NCBI RefSeq assembly: GCF_001431665.1
Contig: NZ_LLXV01000021.1
Span: 1-64,000 of the forward strand
Length of the DNA stretch: 64,000 nucleotides
Direction of reading: 5' to 3'
Source of the DNA: Stenotrophomonas beteli
GTDB lineage: Bacteria; Pseudomonadota; Gammaproteobacteria; Xanthomonadales; Xanthomonadaceae
The position numbers and the translations under genes are program-made. The notes beneath the pieces were generated by a model, which had not been told where the DNA came from, did no database searches, and was given only the letters and a program-made list of their open reading frames with translations. Positions 9,768 to 18,940 of this stretch are shown here, piece by piece; position 1 is the first letter of the stretch, and each line of letters opens with the position of its first letter.

Positions 9768-10104
9768 TCATGTTCTGTCCTGCCCTCTGGCCACCAAGGG
9801 TTGCATGGCTTCCGCGACAGAGCGCTGGAAGGGCGGATCCTTGTCGGCATACTGGGCTACCAGCCAGGCCGCGTCCGCCCCGTCCTGGCCCACCTGCGCC
9901 ACGGTCGGCCAGCCATGGGCCGCAGCGATCGCCTTCAGCCGAGCGGTGTGCGCCGCATCGACAGCACTGAGCACCCTCTCCTCACCCTCAGTGGTCAGCG
10001 GGAGGTCCCGCGCGCAGCTCGGGGTTAGTGGGCGCCCCACCGCTGGCTCCCAGCGGCGCGAAGAGGATCGCAATCACAAACAATGGACAGACTCGTTGCG
10101 CCAC
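9768..10104 (-). pseudogene. Decayed DUF6624-like lipoprotein/secreted gene, copy B
   Basis: From a GTG near 10104 a signal-peptide-like sequence (LFVIAILFAPLGASGGAPT) runs into a stop. In a neighbouring frame the DUF6624-like domain continues with LTTEGEERVLSAVDAAHTARL, HGWPTVAQVGQDG, AAWLVAQYADKDPPFQ and AMQPLVARGQ. The break needs a single indel near 10015. It is the better-preserved of two copies. The C-terminus is short relative to DUF6624 proteins as I recall them. Probably non-functional. Confidence 0.6.
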
Positions 10105-10217
10105 AGCTCCGCCTCCAAGGTGATTTCTCAGCCCTCAATTCTCCGCAACGTTTATCATCCGTACAGAACTAACATAACAATCCAAATGTCGCTGTTAGCT
10201 TATATAAATTAAACAGT
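9874..10217. repeat. Long imperfect direct repeat, copy B
   Basis: Partner of 7628-7976. Homology is clear from the coding relic through the conserved ATTTCTCAGCC and ACAGAACTAA blocks to the CTGTTAGCTTA...AATTAA block. It ends about where the left-end-like repeat at 10218 begins. Confidence 0.65.
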
Positions 10218-10266
10218 ACGGTAATGACTGCGATTGCATACCATACTTTTCCATGCAAGCCTTTGA
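10218..10266. repeat. Left-end-like repeat of integrase element 1
   Basis: The 19-mer ACGGTAATGACTGCGATTG at 10218-10236 recurs exactly at 44999-45017. In both places it is followed after 18 nt by GCAAGCCTT. At 10 kb it lies about 200 bp before recombinase 1; at 45 kb it marks the exact place where helicase homology stops. This behaves like the conserved left end of the element. Confidence 0.55.
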
Positions 10267-10377
10267 TTTCCAAGAACTGAAGTCATCCACTTCCTGCGTA
10301 ATTTTCTTTTCCTGAAGAAGCAGTAATGGGGGCTGACAATAGATGCCTACGGTCGGTACGCGGCCGGCGCATTTCCA

Positions 10378-10428
10378 TTGACGATTGCTGAGGCTGGTTT
10401 ATCTGTACTTCCATCGAAACGATGGAAG
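10378..10428 (+). promoter_or_regulatory. Recombinase 1 promoter and start-site inverted repeat
   Basis: A TTGACG box (10378-10383) is followed after 16 nt by TATCTG. A perfect 8-bp inverted repeat comes next: CTTCCATC at 10408-10415, a 5-nt spacer GAAAC, then GATGGAAG at 10421-10428. The right arm contains the Shine-Dalgarno-like GGAAG, 6 nt before the ATG at 10435. The same layout with a different spacer precedes recombinase 2. It could be an operator, a recombination core site, or an RNA hairpin that hides the ribosome-binding site. Confidence 0.6.
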
Positions 10429-10434
10429 CCCGCA

Positions 10435-11832
10435 ATGCCGTTGACTCAACCCCCAAGCCCCCTCCAATCCTACCTGGACGATCCCAACGGCTCGCTGGAG
10501 ATGTTTGACATCCGCGTCGGCAGGTTTCGGATAGGAAAGCTGGTGGTCACCGGCCGAGAGGCCGCGATCCAGGCCCAGGAGATTCTCAACGCCGCCTATG
10601 AGCGCACCCGCCGCGCACGCTCGACCAAGAACGGCACCCGGTATCCCGAACCGCTGCCCGTGGGCACACCTGGACGAACACTCTCCGTAGAGATTGACGA
10701 CTACATCCGCAATCGCGGCGACTACAGCTGCCTGGCCAGAGAGACAGTCGAAGCAACCTCTCGCACCCTTCGGCTGCTTCTAATGACGTGCGGGGACATC
10801 CCTGTCACCCGCATCGACCACGCTCACATCTACAAGTTGTGGGACCTCATTCGCTGGGCCCCAGACCGCCTGCTCTCCGATCCTGAGTACCGCAGGTTCA
10901 CCTACGACCAAGCGGTCGCGCGCGGAAAGCAACTCAACGTGTCCCCACCAGCCCCGGCCACGCTTGAGAAGCACAGGCGCTTCCTGTCGACCTTCTTCAA
11001 GAAGCTTGAGAAATCGAAGGCCATCGGTGCCTCTCCGATGGTCGCCTTCGACGAGATCAAGAAGGACCTGGTCGTGGATCCGAATAGGCCCGAGCGTCTG
11101 TTTGACGATGCAGAGCTCAAGCGCATTTTCGACCCGCAGACCTATGTTCCATGGGCCTGTAAATACCCCCACCGCTGGTGGCTCCCCATCCTCGGGCTCT
11201 GCACGGGGGCGCGCATCAACGAGATCGCCCAGCTCAAACTGGCAGACGTGGTGCAAGAGGCCGGCGTCTGGTGCATCCGGATCCAGAAGACCGTCGATCC
11301 CGACCTGGCGCACAAGACCCGCAACCGAAGCCGTCAGCGCCTGAAAGGGAAGGCAGCCATTCGCACCCTCCCCATCCCCACCCCAGTGCTCAATGCGGGC
11401 TTCCTCGATTTCGTGGCCGATATCCGGGCATGCGGTCATCCCCGGTTGTTCCCCCACCTGACCGCCGGCGTGAACCGCAAGACGGGTGAATCGAACCAAC
11501 GCTACAGCCAAGCGGCGCTCAACCAGTTCAGCACCTACCTGAAGGGCCTGGGCTTCGGGAAAGGTATTGGGCTGCATGCGTTTCGGCACACCATCGCCAC
11601 AGAGCTCCACCACAAGGGCGTGCCCGACGAAGACATTGCCTTGCTGACCGGCCACAGCATCAGCAAGAAGGTCCCGGTGTTGCATGAGGCCTACTTCCAC
11701 AAGAAGCCCGAGCTCGCTCGCAGGAAACAGATCGACCTTCTGAGCCGCTACGCACCACCAGTGGAATTGCCGATCTACCAGAGGGGGCAGTTTGCAAAGC
11801 AGCTTAGCCACCCGGGCAAGTTCTATCCTTGA
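10435..11832 (+). CDS. Tyrosine recombinase/integrase 1
   Basis: A 465-residue site-specific recombinase. The catalytic domain shows the first Arg in CTGARINEIAQL, the H-x-x-R box in HAFRHTIATEL, the following His in LTGHS and the nucleophile Tyr in LHEAYFHKK. The N-terminal half has an SAM-like, core-binding organisation. I take the ATG at 10435, because it matches the length of recombinase 2 and sits 6 nt after GGAAG; an upstream TTG at 10378 would place the inverted repeat inside the gene. The protein is a clear paralogue of the recombinase at 29948-31348. A third copy survives only as a fragment at 45047. It presumably mobilises the island to its right. Confidence 0.92.
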   Translation: MPLTQPPSPLQSYLDDPNGSLEMFDIRVGRFRIGKLVVTGREAAIQAQEILNAAYERTRRARSTKNGTRYPEPLPVGTPGRTLSVEIDDYIRNRGDYSCLARETVEATSRTLRLLLMTCGDIPVTRIDHAHIYKLWDLIRWAPDRLLSDPEYRRFTYDQAVARGKQLNVSPPAPATLEKHRRFLSTFFKKLEKSKAIGASPMVAFDEIKKDLVVDPNRPERLFDDAELKRIFDPQTYVPWACKYPHRWWLPILGLCTGARINEIAQLKLADVVQEAGVWCIRIQKTVDPDLAHKTRNRSRQRLKGKAAIRTLPIPTPVLNAGFLDFVADIRACGHPRLFPHLTAGVNRKTGESNQRYSQAALNQFSTYLKGLGFGKGIGLHAFRHTIATELHHKGVPDEDIALLTGHSISKKVPVLHEAYFHKKPELARRKQIDLLSRYAPPVELPIYQRGQFAKQLSHPGKFYP

Positions 11833-11926
11833 AAGCTCCACTCCTCATTGCGCATCGGGGATTGCGTCGGGTTGACAATCGACAAGGAACTGCCATAACC
11901 ACCACAGTTCTTCCTGCGATCAAACC

Positions 11927-12496
11927 ATGTCTCCCCACGAATGCACATTCATCGATATCCAGCCACACTTGGTGGATGCGCTCGTTCTCGGCGCCAATGC
12001 CATCCGGTTCACACCCACGCGTGACTGGAAAGAGGCTTGCGCTAATCTGGGCACCGAACTCACCCCGGCGCAACTGGAAGACCTAGTACGCTGGACTGCG
12101 ACCTTCTTTAGTCAAACTGGCGATCTGTCCGCCGTTCATGAGTCAATCCTCGCCCATGGTGTTGGCATGCAATTGCGCCTCCAGACTGGCAAACCCATTC
12201 ATTCGCCATGGCAAACCATCCATGCTTACCGATCCACAACACATCTGTATATCGCCAGCTTCAGAATAGAGACCGCCGGGTCGCTATTCCAAGTTGTTGC
12301 ATCTGACGTCTACCGATGCATCACACCAGAAGCGCTCACTCCCCCTCCCGCACTGAACCAGGCTCAATCGGAGGACTTCATTGAGCTTGAGAGCATCCGA
12401 ATGAGCAACGACCTCGAGGCCATGAGGCGCGCGGTCGAACTTGTTAGCAGTGCACAATCAAATGAACGGCTCTTCGGACGGCCACCTCGAGCTTGA
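11927..12496 (+). CDS. orfA1, conserved integrase-companion protein
   Basis: A 189-residue soluble protein, paralogous to orfA2 (31910-32497). Shared landmarks are CxFID near the N-terminus, LVLGA, a central LxxxxAxxVxLxLR-type segment, and a late motif VYRC followed by a variable, acidic tail. The family is unknown to me. In both islands it sits just downstream of the recombinase and converges with orfB, so the three genes appear to move together. It might be an immunity, accessory or regulatory factor for orfB; only conserved gene order suggests this. The start ATG at 11927 fits the shared N-terminus. Confidence 0.72.
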   Translation: MSPHECTFIDIQPHLVDALVLGANAIRFTPTRDWKEACANLGTELTPAQLEDLVRWTATFFSQTGDLSAVHESILAHGVGMQLRLQTGKPIHSPWQTIHAYRSTTHLYIASFRIETAGSLFQVVASDVYRCITPEALTPPPALNQAQSEDFIELESIRMSNDLEAMRRAVELVSSAQSNERLFGRPPRA

Positions 12497-12522
12497 GAGA
12501 TGCTGAGGCCAACAGAGCAACG

Positions 12523-13380
12523 CTATTTCTTGGACGGAACCCCTTGGCTTTTAAAAGCCTGCTTGGCGTAATCCAACCCGATCCGCCCGCACTTTTGATA
12601 AAAAATATCCTCATCACCACTGCTCCCCACAACCCTACCCATACTGTAGAATTGACCGTCCTTAAGGTAGTGACTTGCAACAACTCTATTGACCGTACCC
12701 GAGCGCTCCATTTTGCTAGCGTAGTTGTTGCGCCCAGAAGCATGGTTCACGAAGTAGAAAACCACGATGTAGTTCAGCGCGGACAGACTCCTTAGATATT
12801 TCCAAGTCTCGAGGTCAGGCCAGTGATGATGCACGACCTCAATGATCACCCCGGGATTGCGAGCCGTCCGATTCATCCTTTTGGAATCAAAGCCGACGAT
12901 GTCTGGCTGGATGAATAGGCCTGGAGCCATCAACATTCTGGTGCCCGGATCGCAGTGCCATACGTAATCGCTCGCGACGTGCTCCTCCCACAATTTAAAG
13001 TCGGCGCGCTTGTTGTTCGTGCCCCACGCTACTGCGTAGATCTCCGCCCTAGCACCAAGTTCAGTCAGAGAATCGTGGAGACTTTTGATCGCATCGTTGT
13101 GCGCAGGATCAGCGCTGTCTTTGTTGAGGATCGTCCGTGGCTGCCCCGCTTTAAGCTTGAAATGCGCGCGGGTGGCTTTTCGTCCCGCCCTAGCCTCCCC
13201 CTTGGGAAAGATGACCAGCTCGTTTAGGTCGTCATCCCATAACGGCTCGTTGGCGCGCATGGCGTCTAGTTTTTCAGGGTTTTCAATGTCATCTGGACTG
13301 AACGACTCACCTGCGCTGTTCCAAGCCCGCTTCGTCTTGAGATTCGCCCACTTCGACTCATTATCCTCTTCCATGCGCAT
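12523..13380 (-). CDS. orfB1, CoiA-like candidate PD-(D/E)XK protein
   Basis: A 285-residue paralogue of orfB2. Conserved parts are LKTKRAW and ESFSP near the N-terminus, an AHFKL block, a DSADPAHNDA segment, and a core reading QPDIVG, RMNRTARNP, VIIEVVHHHWP, then YIVVFYFV. The layout HF, then H-rich helix, then PDI...IEV resembles CoiA-like nucleases, in which a strand carries D and the next strand E-x-(K/Q). Here the position after E is V, so catalysis is uncertain. It is transcribed towards orfA1, with 26 bp between the stops. Function unknown; a nuclease or DNA-binding role is inference. Confidence 0.65.
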   Translation of the reverse strand: MRMEEDNESKWANLKTKRAWNSAGESFSPDDIENPEKLDAMRANEPLWDDDLNELVIFPKGEARAGRKATRAHFKLKAGQPRTILNKDSADPAHNDAIKSLHDSLTELGARAEIYAVAWGTNNKRADFKLWEEHVASDYVWHCDPGTRMLMAPGLFIQPDIVGFDSKRMNRTARNPGVIIEVVHHHWPDLETWKYLRSLSALNYIVVFYFVNHASGRNNYASKMERSGTVNRVVASHYLKDGQFYSMGRVVGSSGDEDIFYQKCGRIGLDYAKQAFKSQGVPSKK

Positions 13381-13492
13381 TGGCCCCCAGATCCTTTAGG
13401 AAAACACAAGTCACTATAGCGGATTGCCATCACGTCGGCCGTGGCCTCAGTTGAGGCACACGCGCTTGAACCGGATTCCCTTCAGCCGGAGC

Positions 13493-14206
13493 CTAGACTC
13501 CCATGCTCCTTCGGTTTGATGCCCGTGCAGACGCTAACGCGCCCTTGGATGCCTTGGACCGGATCTCAGCTGCCAGCGAAGGCAGCTCGATCATGTCGTG
13601 CCCAGGGGGCCCAACCCAAAGGTGAATCAGACAAGGTAGCCCTGACAGCAAACCCAGCACCCAGGGGGTCCATGCATTCCAACTCGTGAGCTGGCTGAGG
13701 GTCGAACTGGGCAAGTACCCGTCGGCGATCACCAGTACCACCCCGACCCACCCTGCCTGGACAACAGACTGCCAGCGCTTCAGAGCTCTCCGCCGCTCAG
13801 TGATTTGGCGCTCCACCGGCTCCCGACGGGCTGCGTCGGGCTCCTGAGCCAGCCAGCGTTCTGCGTCGACTCGGGTCACATGGCGCTGTCGGCTGGGTTG
13901 GCGCGGCCTGGGAGACACGTGCAGCCAAGACTGTATGAGACCTGTGATCCAATTCAGCAGCTCCAGCGCGACAATCCAAGTGCTAGGACCAAGGACCTGC
14001 ACCACTGCGCCGTAGACGAGGATCACCGCCAAGTACACGAACGGTTGATCGCCCGAGGCTGACCTCCCCTCCCAAATGCCACTGCCCAGCAACAGCGTGA
14101 AGATCACATCCGCTACCAGGACAAGTCCAAACAAGCGGAGCAGCCAACCGCCATTGTGCGCCTTGTCCGTGAGATCCCATGCAACCTTGTTCACGTCCAA
14201 ATTCAC
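13493..14206 (-). CDS. Four-TM membrane protein, unknown
   Basis: 237 residues. Hydrophobic segments lie near 22-42, 54-74, 150-168 and 180-198. Between the two TM pairs is a basic/acidic cytoplasmic-looking loop of about 60 residues rich in Arg and Glu. No enzymatic motif is recognised. It is present in island 1 between orfB1 and the H-NS-like gene but absent from the corresponding place in island 2, so it is cargo rather than part of the conserved module. Confidence 0.6.
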   Translation of the reverse strand: MNLDVNKVAWDLTDKAHNGGWLLRLFGLVLVADVIFTLLLGSGIWEGRSASGDQPFVYLAVILVYGAVVQVLGPSTWIVALELLNWITGLIQSWLHVSPRPRQPSRQRHVTRVDAERWLAQEPDAARREPVERQITERRRALKRWQSVVQAGWVGVVLVIADGYLPSSTLSQLTSWNAWTPWVLGLLSGLPCLIHLWVGPPGHDMIELPSLAAEIRSKASKGALASARASNRRSMGV

Positions 14207-14452
14207 TCTCCCCGCGGAACGCTACATGATCGATAACACCGGTCAAGCGCTCACCGGTCAATCATGCCCTCAGTTGCCATCCACGCCCATGTCGACGACA
14301 AGACCCAGCACTGCTTGTTTTCCTCTGTAGATACCAACATGGCATTTGCGACCAGGCCGCCACCATTCCAAGTGCAGTGAGGCGAAGCCAATCGCCCCCT
14401 GCGACCCTGCCAAACAACTAAAGGCATCGGACTTGATTACGGGCAAACAACG

Positions 14453-14929
14453 TCAAGCCAAGACCTGGGATGTACCGTCGCTGTAGATCATGTTGGAGGC
14501 GACGAATTTGATCTTCATGTCAAGGAGATCGGTGGTCAGCATCCATTGGTGCTCGGGCATGAACTGATTGAAGGTGAATCCAATGCCAGGGTTGGCAAGA
14601 GGCCGACCCGGATTCATGGGAGAGTTCACGGTCACATTCAGCCGGAACTTCACTTCACCGAACAAGTCCATGAACTCAATGGCTCCCTTGACTGCACGGG
14701 TGGGCTTGGACTCTTCGGAAAGCGTGTAAACGCAATCAAACCAAATGTGGTCCTCGTAGTCACCGTGGTCGTATCGCTTGTTCGAGACCGCAATCGACAC
14801 CACGGATTCTTCTGCCTGACGCGTTCCGGAGGAATTGTCAGTGGCCCCTGCTGCCGGCACGGCATGTCTTGCCTCGAGCAAGGCCAAACGCCGTTCAATC
14901 TCTGCAAATCGCTCTTCCATGTCGCTCAT
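14453..14929 (-). CDS. Hypothetical protein with N-terminal coiled coil
   Basis: About 158 residues from the ATG at 14929, which has AGGGG just upstream; a longer in-frame start exists at 15001. Residues 2-20 form a short heptad-like helix (MEERFAEIERRLALLEARH). After a Ser/Gly/Thr linker comes a compact domain with YDHGDYEDHIWFD and a C-terminal ..TSQVLA. The second half looks beta-rich and is not recognised. Island 1 cargo. Confidence 0.55.
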   Translation of the reverse strand: MSDMEERFAEIERRLALLEARHAVPAAGATDNSSGTRQAEESVVSIAVSNKRYDHGDYEDHIWFDCVYTLSEESKPTRAVKGAIEFMDLFGEVKFRLNVTVNSPMNPGRPLANPGIGFTFNQFMPEHQWMLTTDLLDMKIKFVASNMIYSDGTSQVLA

Positions 14930-15145
14930 GCGTCCCCTAGTTGTCATCCAGATATGAGCCGAGCCCAGTCCGGCCCCTCCATTTGCGAAGGCCACATGCA
15001 AGCGCCACCGACCACCGCGCCATCATATTAGGCACGCGGCGTTTCGGCAGCAAGACTGCAAAGTCCGGAGGTGCCCCTTTGCCTACTACGCTAGGCTACG
15101 CACTGGAAATTCGTTAAAAATCCCCTGTTCGCTTAAGGTCCCACA

Positions 15146-15934
15146 GTGAGAAAGAAGCAGCGCCAAGTTGCAGAAGGCCACCTCCGGCAACAAGGTCAGG
15201 CCTACAATGCGGCCAGGACGAACGAAACAGGGGCAGATAGCAAGCCACGCGCCGGTTCGGGTGCGGGCAGCGCCATTGCAGCTGCAGCCGGCAGCCTGCT
15301 CGCGATCGCCACAATTTTGGGATTTCTCCTCCATTTTGCGGGGGATGTATCCCAGACCAACTACCTGACCCAGCTGGGGCTTGAGCCAACCTCCTTCCCT
15401 CAGCCAGTCGATGCCAAGGTCATACATGGGGTCTACGTCGTGGCCTCGGAAGGCTCCGAGCTTTTCAAGGATGTGCCGTGGCCAAAGGTTGTCACCCTTC
15501 TCCTCCTCGCCACTGGCTTCCTTGTCATCACCGGGGCGCCAACAAAGCCTGATACAAGGCTGAGGGATTGGCTGATGCGGCGATCCTATTGGGTGCGACA
15601 GCCCATCGTTGTGTTTTTTACGCTCATCGGAGTGGCGGTCACGGGCGTCTGCGCAGCTGCTCTCCTTTCCATTGCCTCCACCATTCCTGGCATCGCTGGC
15701 GAGCGATTTGGCTCAGCGAAAGCGGCAAGGGTTTCTGACCAGCTCAGGACAGGCAGCCCCTCCAAGCTGACCGAGATCTGGAGAGGGGAGCACTTGCTTG
15801 GGAGGGGGGAGATCATCATCACCAGCAGCGAGGTAATCGCTTGGTATGACAGCGATCAAAAGGCACTGCGGACCATCAAGACTGAAGGGATCGAGCTACG
15901 GGCACCACTTGGACCGCCCAACGCTGTCCACTGA
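15146..15934 (+). CDS. Three-TM membrane protein, unknown
   Basis: 262 residues from a GTG start. A basic N-terminal segment precedes a hydrophobic helix near 34-58. Two further helices lie near 113-128 and 151-175, and the C-terminal 75 residues are soluble and beta-rich (GEIIITSSEVIAWYDS). No known domain is recognised. Divergent from the coiled-coil gene at 14453-14929, so both probably start from the 14930-15145 interval. Confidence 0.55.
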   Translation: MRKKQRQVAEGHLRQQGQAYNAARTNETGADSKPRAGSGAGSAIAAAAGSLLAIATILGFLLHFAGDVSQTNYLTQLGLEPTSFPQPVDAKVIHGVYVVASEGSELFKDVPWPKVVTLLLLATGFLVITGAPTKPDTRLRDWLMRRSYWVRQPIVVFFTLIGVAVTGVCAAALLSIASTIPGIAGERFGSAKAARVSDQLRTGSPSKLTEIWRGEHLLGRGEIIITSSEVIAWYDSDQKALRTIKTEGIELRAPLGPPNAVH

Positions 15935-16121
15935 CGCCCTGTCGCTCCTGTGGCAGATCCGGCGCTAGGGCGCGATTGGATATCCGGCCCCCTCCCTGCG
16001 CCCAATCTCACAGCCCCCGACTCCACGACCCAGTTGGATTCTGCGACGGGCACCATGCCCAACAATTCGCTTCCATCCGCCTTTACAACTACGCTAGGCC
16101 AGTCTAATCAAGGATCGCCCC

Positions 16122-16490
16122 GTGGTCATAAACGTCAACGGCCTCTCGGCCAAAGAACTCAAATCACTGATTGCCCAAGCGGAAAAGCAGCAGGCCAAAG
16201 TAATGACACGCCCCAAGGCTGCGGCCATGCGGGCAAAGATCAACAAGTACGTCAAAGACCACGGTTACACGATTGAGGAGCTCTACGGAGATCTTTCAAG
16301 TCCAGCTTCAGGAAGGACCAAGAAGCCATCAGGCCGGAAGCCGGCGAGGTCGGGCGGCAGCAAAGTAGCGCCCAAGTACCGAAACCCGGCCAACCCAAAT
16401 GAGACTTGGTCGGGGCGAGGCCGGCAACCGAGATGGCTGGCGGCGTTGGTTGAAAAGGGCAAGTCAGCGAGCGATTTTCTGATCAAATGA
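16122..16490 (+). CDS. H-NS-family nucleoid protein 1
   Basis: 122 residues. The N-terminal coiled coil LSAKELKSLIAQAEKQQAK is followed by a Lys/Arg-rich linker (GRKPARSGGSK). The C-terminal H-NS DNA-binding motif is readable as YRNPANPNETWSGRGRQPRWL. This class represses AT-rich, horizontally acquired DNA. A near-identical paralogue is encoded at 33548-33916 in island 2, so each island carries its own xenogeneic silencer next to the recombinase-orfA-orfB module. The start is GTG. Confidence 0.9.
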   Translation: MVINVNGLSAKELKSLIAQAEKQQAKVMTRPKAAAMRAKINKYVKDHGYTIEELYGDLSSPASGRTKKPSGRKPARSGGSKVAPKYRNPANPNETWSGRGRQPRWLAALVEKGKSASDFLIK

Positions 16491-17245
16491 GTGCCAAGTC
16501 GGTGGCCTGACTCAACGCGGTTTCCGCATACCGCTGGAACCGCGGCTTCCCAGCACGCTCGCTTGACTCATGGCACGACGGGACCTTCAGAGGGCTGGCG
16601 TTGCAGCCACGCCCTCTCAGGATCGGTAGCCCTCGGCTGGCTGCGCCAAGGGCTGGCGGAAAGCACCGCTTCGAGCTGCGCAACGTGGCTGCCTTTGCCA
16701 ATCGGCTGATCCGCCTGGGCCCGCGTATTGGAGTCATTGGATGAACGTTGCGCGGGCGGCTGCTCGACGAACGGCCGAACCTTCGCTCGAACCACCAAGT
16801 CCATCAGCACCAGCGCAGCGCACATTCGGCATTTGCCCGAGCCACGCTGGTCCGGCCGGTGGAACCCTTCCTAGCGGCCGTCGATCAACTGATCCAAGCC
16901 GGCCATCGGCCACCCGCCACCGCCGGCAGCAAAGTGACGGAAGCAGCGACTCCCCCCCTCGATCGCTTCCAAGAGTTCCTCCAAGTACCCGCCTGCAAGC
17001 AAGGTGCTAAAGGAATGTCCAGATGAGCCAGACAAGAGAACCGCTCACCAGCTTTTGATATCCGGAATGATTGCGACCGCACCGCCCCGAACCTCTCGCG
17101 CCTTGGTGGATTTCGGCCGTGATACCGAGGAGCGGCCTTATCCATGAACTCAGCACAAGTGTGAGCAGCGGCATTCCCAGCACAGACAATTGACAAAACC
17201 TGCGCTCCAGCTAAATAGGCCAGACACCCCACAAGGAGTCAGGCA
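16491..17245. other. Decayed stretch without intact genes
   Basis: About 750 bp. A plus-strand fragment near 16670-16741 reads HRFELRNVAAFANRLIRLG and ends in a stop, like a gene tail. A second open stretch (16748-17026) reads EPFLAAVDQLIQAG near its end. Neither has a convincing start or recognised family. I see no RNA gene. Confidence 0.35.
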
Positions 17246-17731
17246 ATGAGGTACAAAGAAGCAAATGCCCACCTGGGCCGGTATGGAATACGTCTGATTC
17301 GATGCAATGAAAGAAAGAGAGAGCGCTGGGAAACCGGACCTACCAACGAGACCTGCCCAAGAAAGTACTTTTCTTCGATTGACGCAGCCGTACAGTACTG
17401 GGATAGGAAGGCACGTGGCTTGGCATTTGATGCAGTCTTAGCAAGAGCCATCGTAGAGCGGGCTTTAACGTTGGGCGCAACCGACCTCTCAGCCTTCAAT
17501 GCCTGGATCGACGGAAGAAGAAAGACATTGCCTGGCGTAATGTTTCGACAAACGGGCTCTCTTTGCTTCCCCCAGAACTGGAAAGAAGAGGCCATAGCAT
17601 GGGCCGCCAGGGAGGGGTCCATCGCAGGATTTGAAATTCGTCACGCACTGAAGCATGCTCGCTTGCAGCACCCGACTCTTCTGCAAAAGCGAAAAAGGAA
17701 TGCAAAGCGTGACCGAGGACTGTCCAGATGA
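17246..17731 (+). CDS. Hypothetical basic protein
   Basis: 161 residues, basic, with a Lys/Arg-rich C-terminus (QKRKRNAKRDRG). There is a short AVQYWDRKARGL segment in the middle and a FNAWIDGRRKTLPG stretch. A strong AAGGAG lies 6-10 nt upstream of the ATG. It overlaps the start of the nuclease-like gene that follows, so the two are probably co-transcribed. The family is not recognised; it could be a DNA-binding or antitoxin-like partner. Confidence 0.55.
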   Translation: MRYKEANAHLGRYGIRLIRCNERKRERWETGPTNETCPRKYFSSIDAAVQYWDRKARGLAFDAVLARAIVERALTLGATDLSAFNAWIDGRRKTLPGVMFRQTGSLCFPQNWKEEAIAWAAREGSIAGFEIRHALKHARLQHPTLLQKRKRNAKRDRGLSR

Positions 17732-18757
17732 CAGCATTAGCGCCAGAGTTGAGCACCTTATTTCAGCGGTTATTGGACCAGTCCACCAACTTGTTCGACC
17801 GACACCGCTTGCCGCAGCATTACAGATAGCGGCTTTCCGCATCCTCCAAGCGCATGCACAACAGCCTCAGCAGGAAGAAGAGATCACATCAATGCTTCTG
17901 GGGGCTTTCATTAACTCCATCGACTGGGTAGCGCATTGCCTTGAGTCGACCCATGGGCCAGGGCTATCGTGGGCGCAACACAGCAAGTATGGCTCTGACG
18001 TTAGGAGCGAAGGCTCTACCGGCGCCGATTTTTCGTTAATGATCACGTTCGGTGAGAACTTCGCCCGTGCCGGCGTTTTCCAGGCCAAACTGGCCGCGTG
18101 TAACAACACGGTCAACATTCACAGGATTGCGCCTTATCGTGAAGACGTTAATTCTGATGAGCCGGTCATGCTTCCTGAACCTCAAGCCTTAAGACTTCTG
18201 GTTCACGCTGAGAACATTGCAGGATCGGTGGCGACGAGCGACATCGACTGGATTCACTACTGCGCGTATGGCCCCACCTCATTTTTCTGTATCCCGCTAA
18301 GCCAAGCAGAGGACATCATTATCGATTACAAAACAATGAAGCCGTCCGCCGACGCAGCGCTCCTCAAGCTTCTCAACGCCACTGGCAAGGGGCCTATTGC
18401 GGGGCCACTAAAAAGGAGCGCTGAAGTGCTTTATCGGAACCGACATCGCAGGCCGCTGGTTCGCAATGAAGCGACATGCGAGCTTATTCACGTCCTGGCA
18501 GTGGGCGCATCAACACCCCTGGGCGATGATGCCCCCGGTTGGCTCAACTTATACATGCTGTTGAAATTGAGAAGTTCAGGAAAACCTTTTCAAAGGACAC
18601 CGAATTCATCGAGCTTGATGGGAACGCTCATCCATCACCCAACCCGTCGTCCAATCTCATTGAGCACCTCAATGAGCAAGCCCACGGCTACGCAATGGCC
18701 GCCACGGGAGAGCAGCCGGGGGGAAACACACCTCGCCGGAGCGCGCCAAGGCCTTGA
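17700..18757 (+). pseudogene. Nuclease-like gene broken by a frameshift
   Basis: The main frame from the ATG at 17700 (or GTG at 17709) encodes a protein with STGADFSLMI followed by GVFQAKLA, the D...Q-x-K pattern of a PD-(D/E)XK nuclease variant. The frame stays protein-like up to GDDAP near 18535, then becomes Pro/Ser-rich and unconvincing until 18821. One frame over, the sequence continues smoothly as RLAQLIHAVEIEKFRK to a stop at 18757. The switch falls in a run of five C (18531-18535); six C would restore one long protein. This is either a genuine inactivating deletion or a sequencing error. Confidence 0.6.
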
Positions 18758-18940
18758 TGAATGCGGCATCGGTCCAGGAAGTTTCCCATATATCCTTAGT
18801 CCAACTGGCTGGCCGATCTAAAGCCGCAGGCTGCAATTCATAACTGCCGCTCGGTCTGTCGCTTAATCATCCAGACGCCATTCGTGTTCGACGCAGCGTG
18901 CGTGCCGGCCCCCGCCCTGTTGCACTCCGACTGCACAGGG

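Noticed and set aside
10780-11841. A 353-codon open frame antisense to recombinase 1
   Set aside because: A shadow of the GC-rich recombinase gene; similar antisense frames occur opposite recombinase 2. The catalytic motifs lie on the plus strand.
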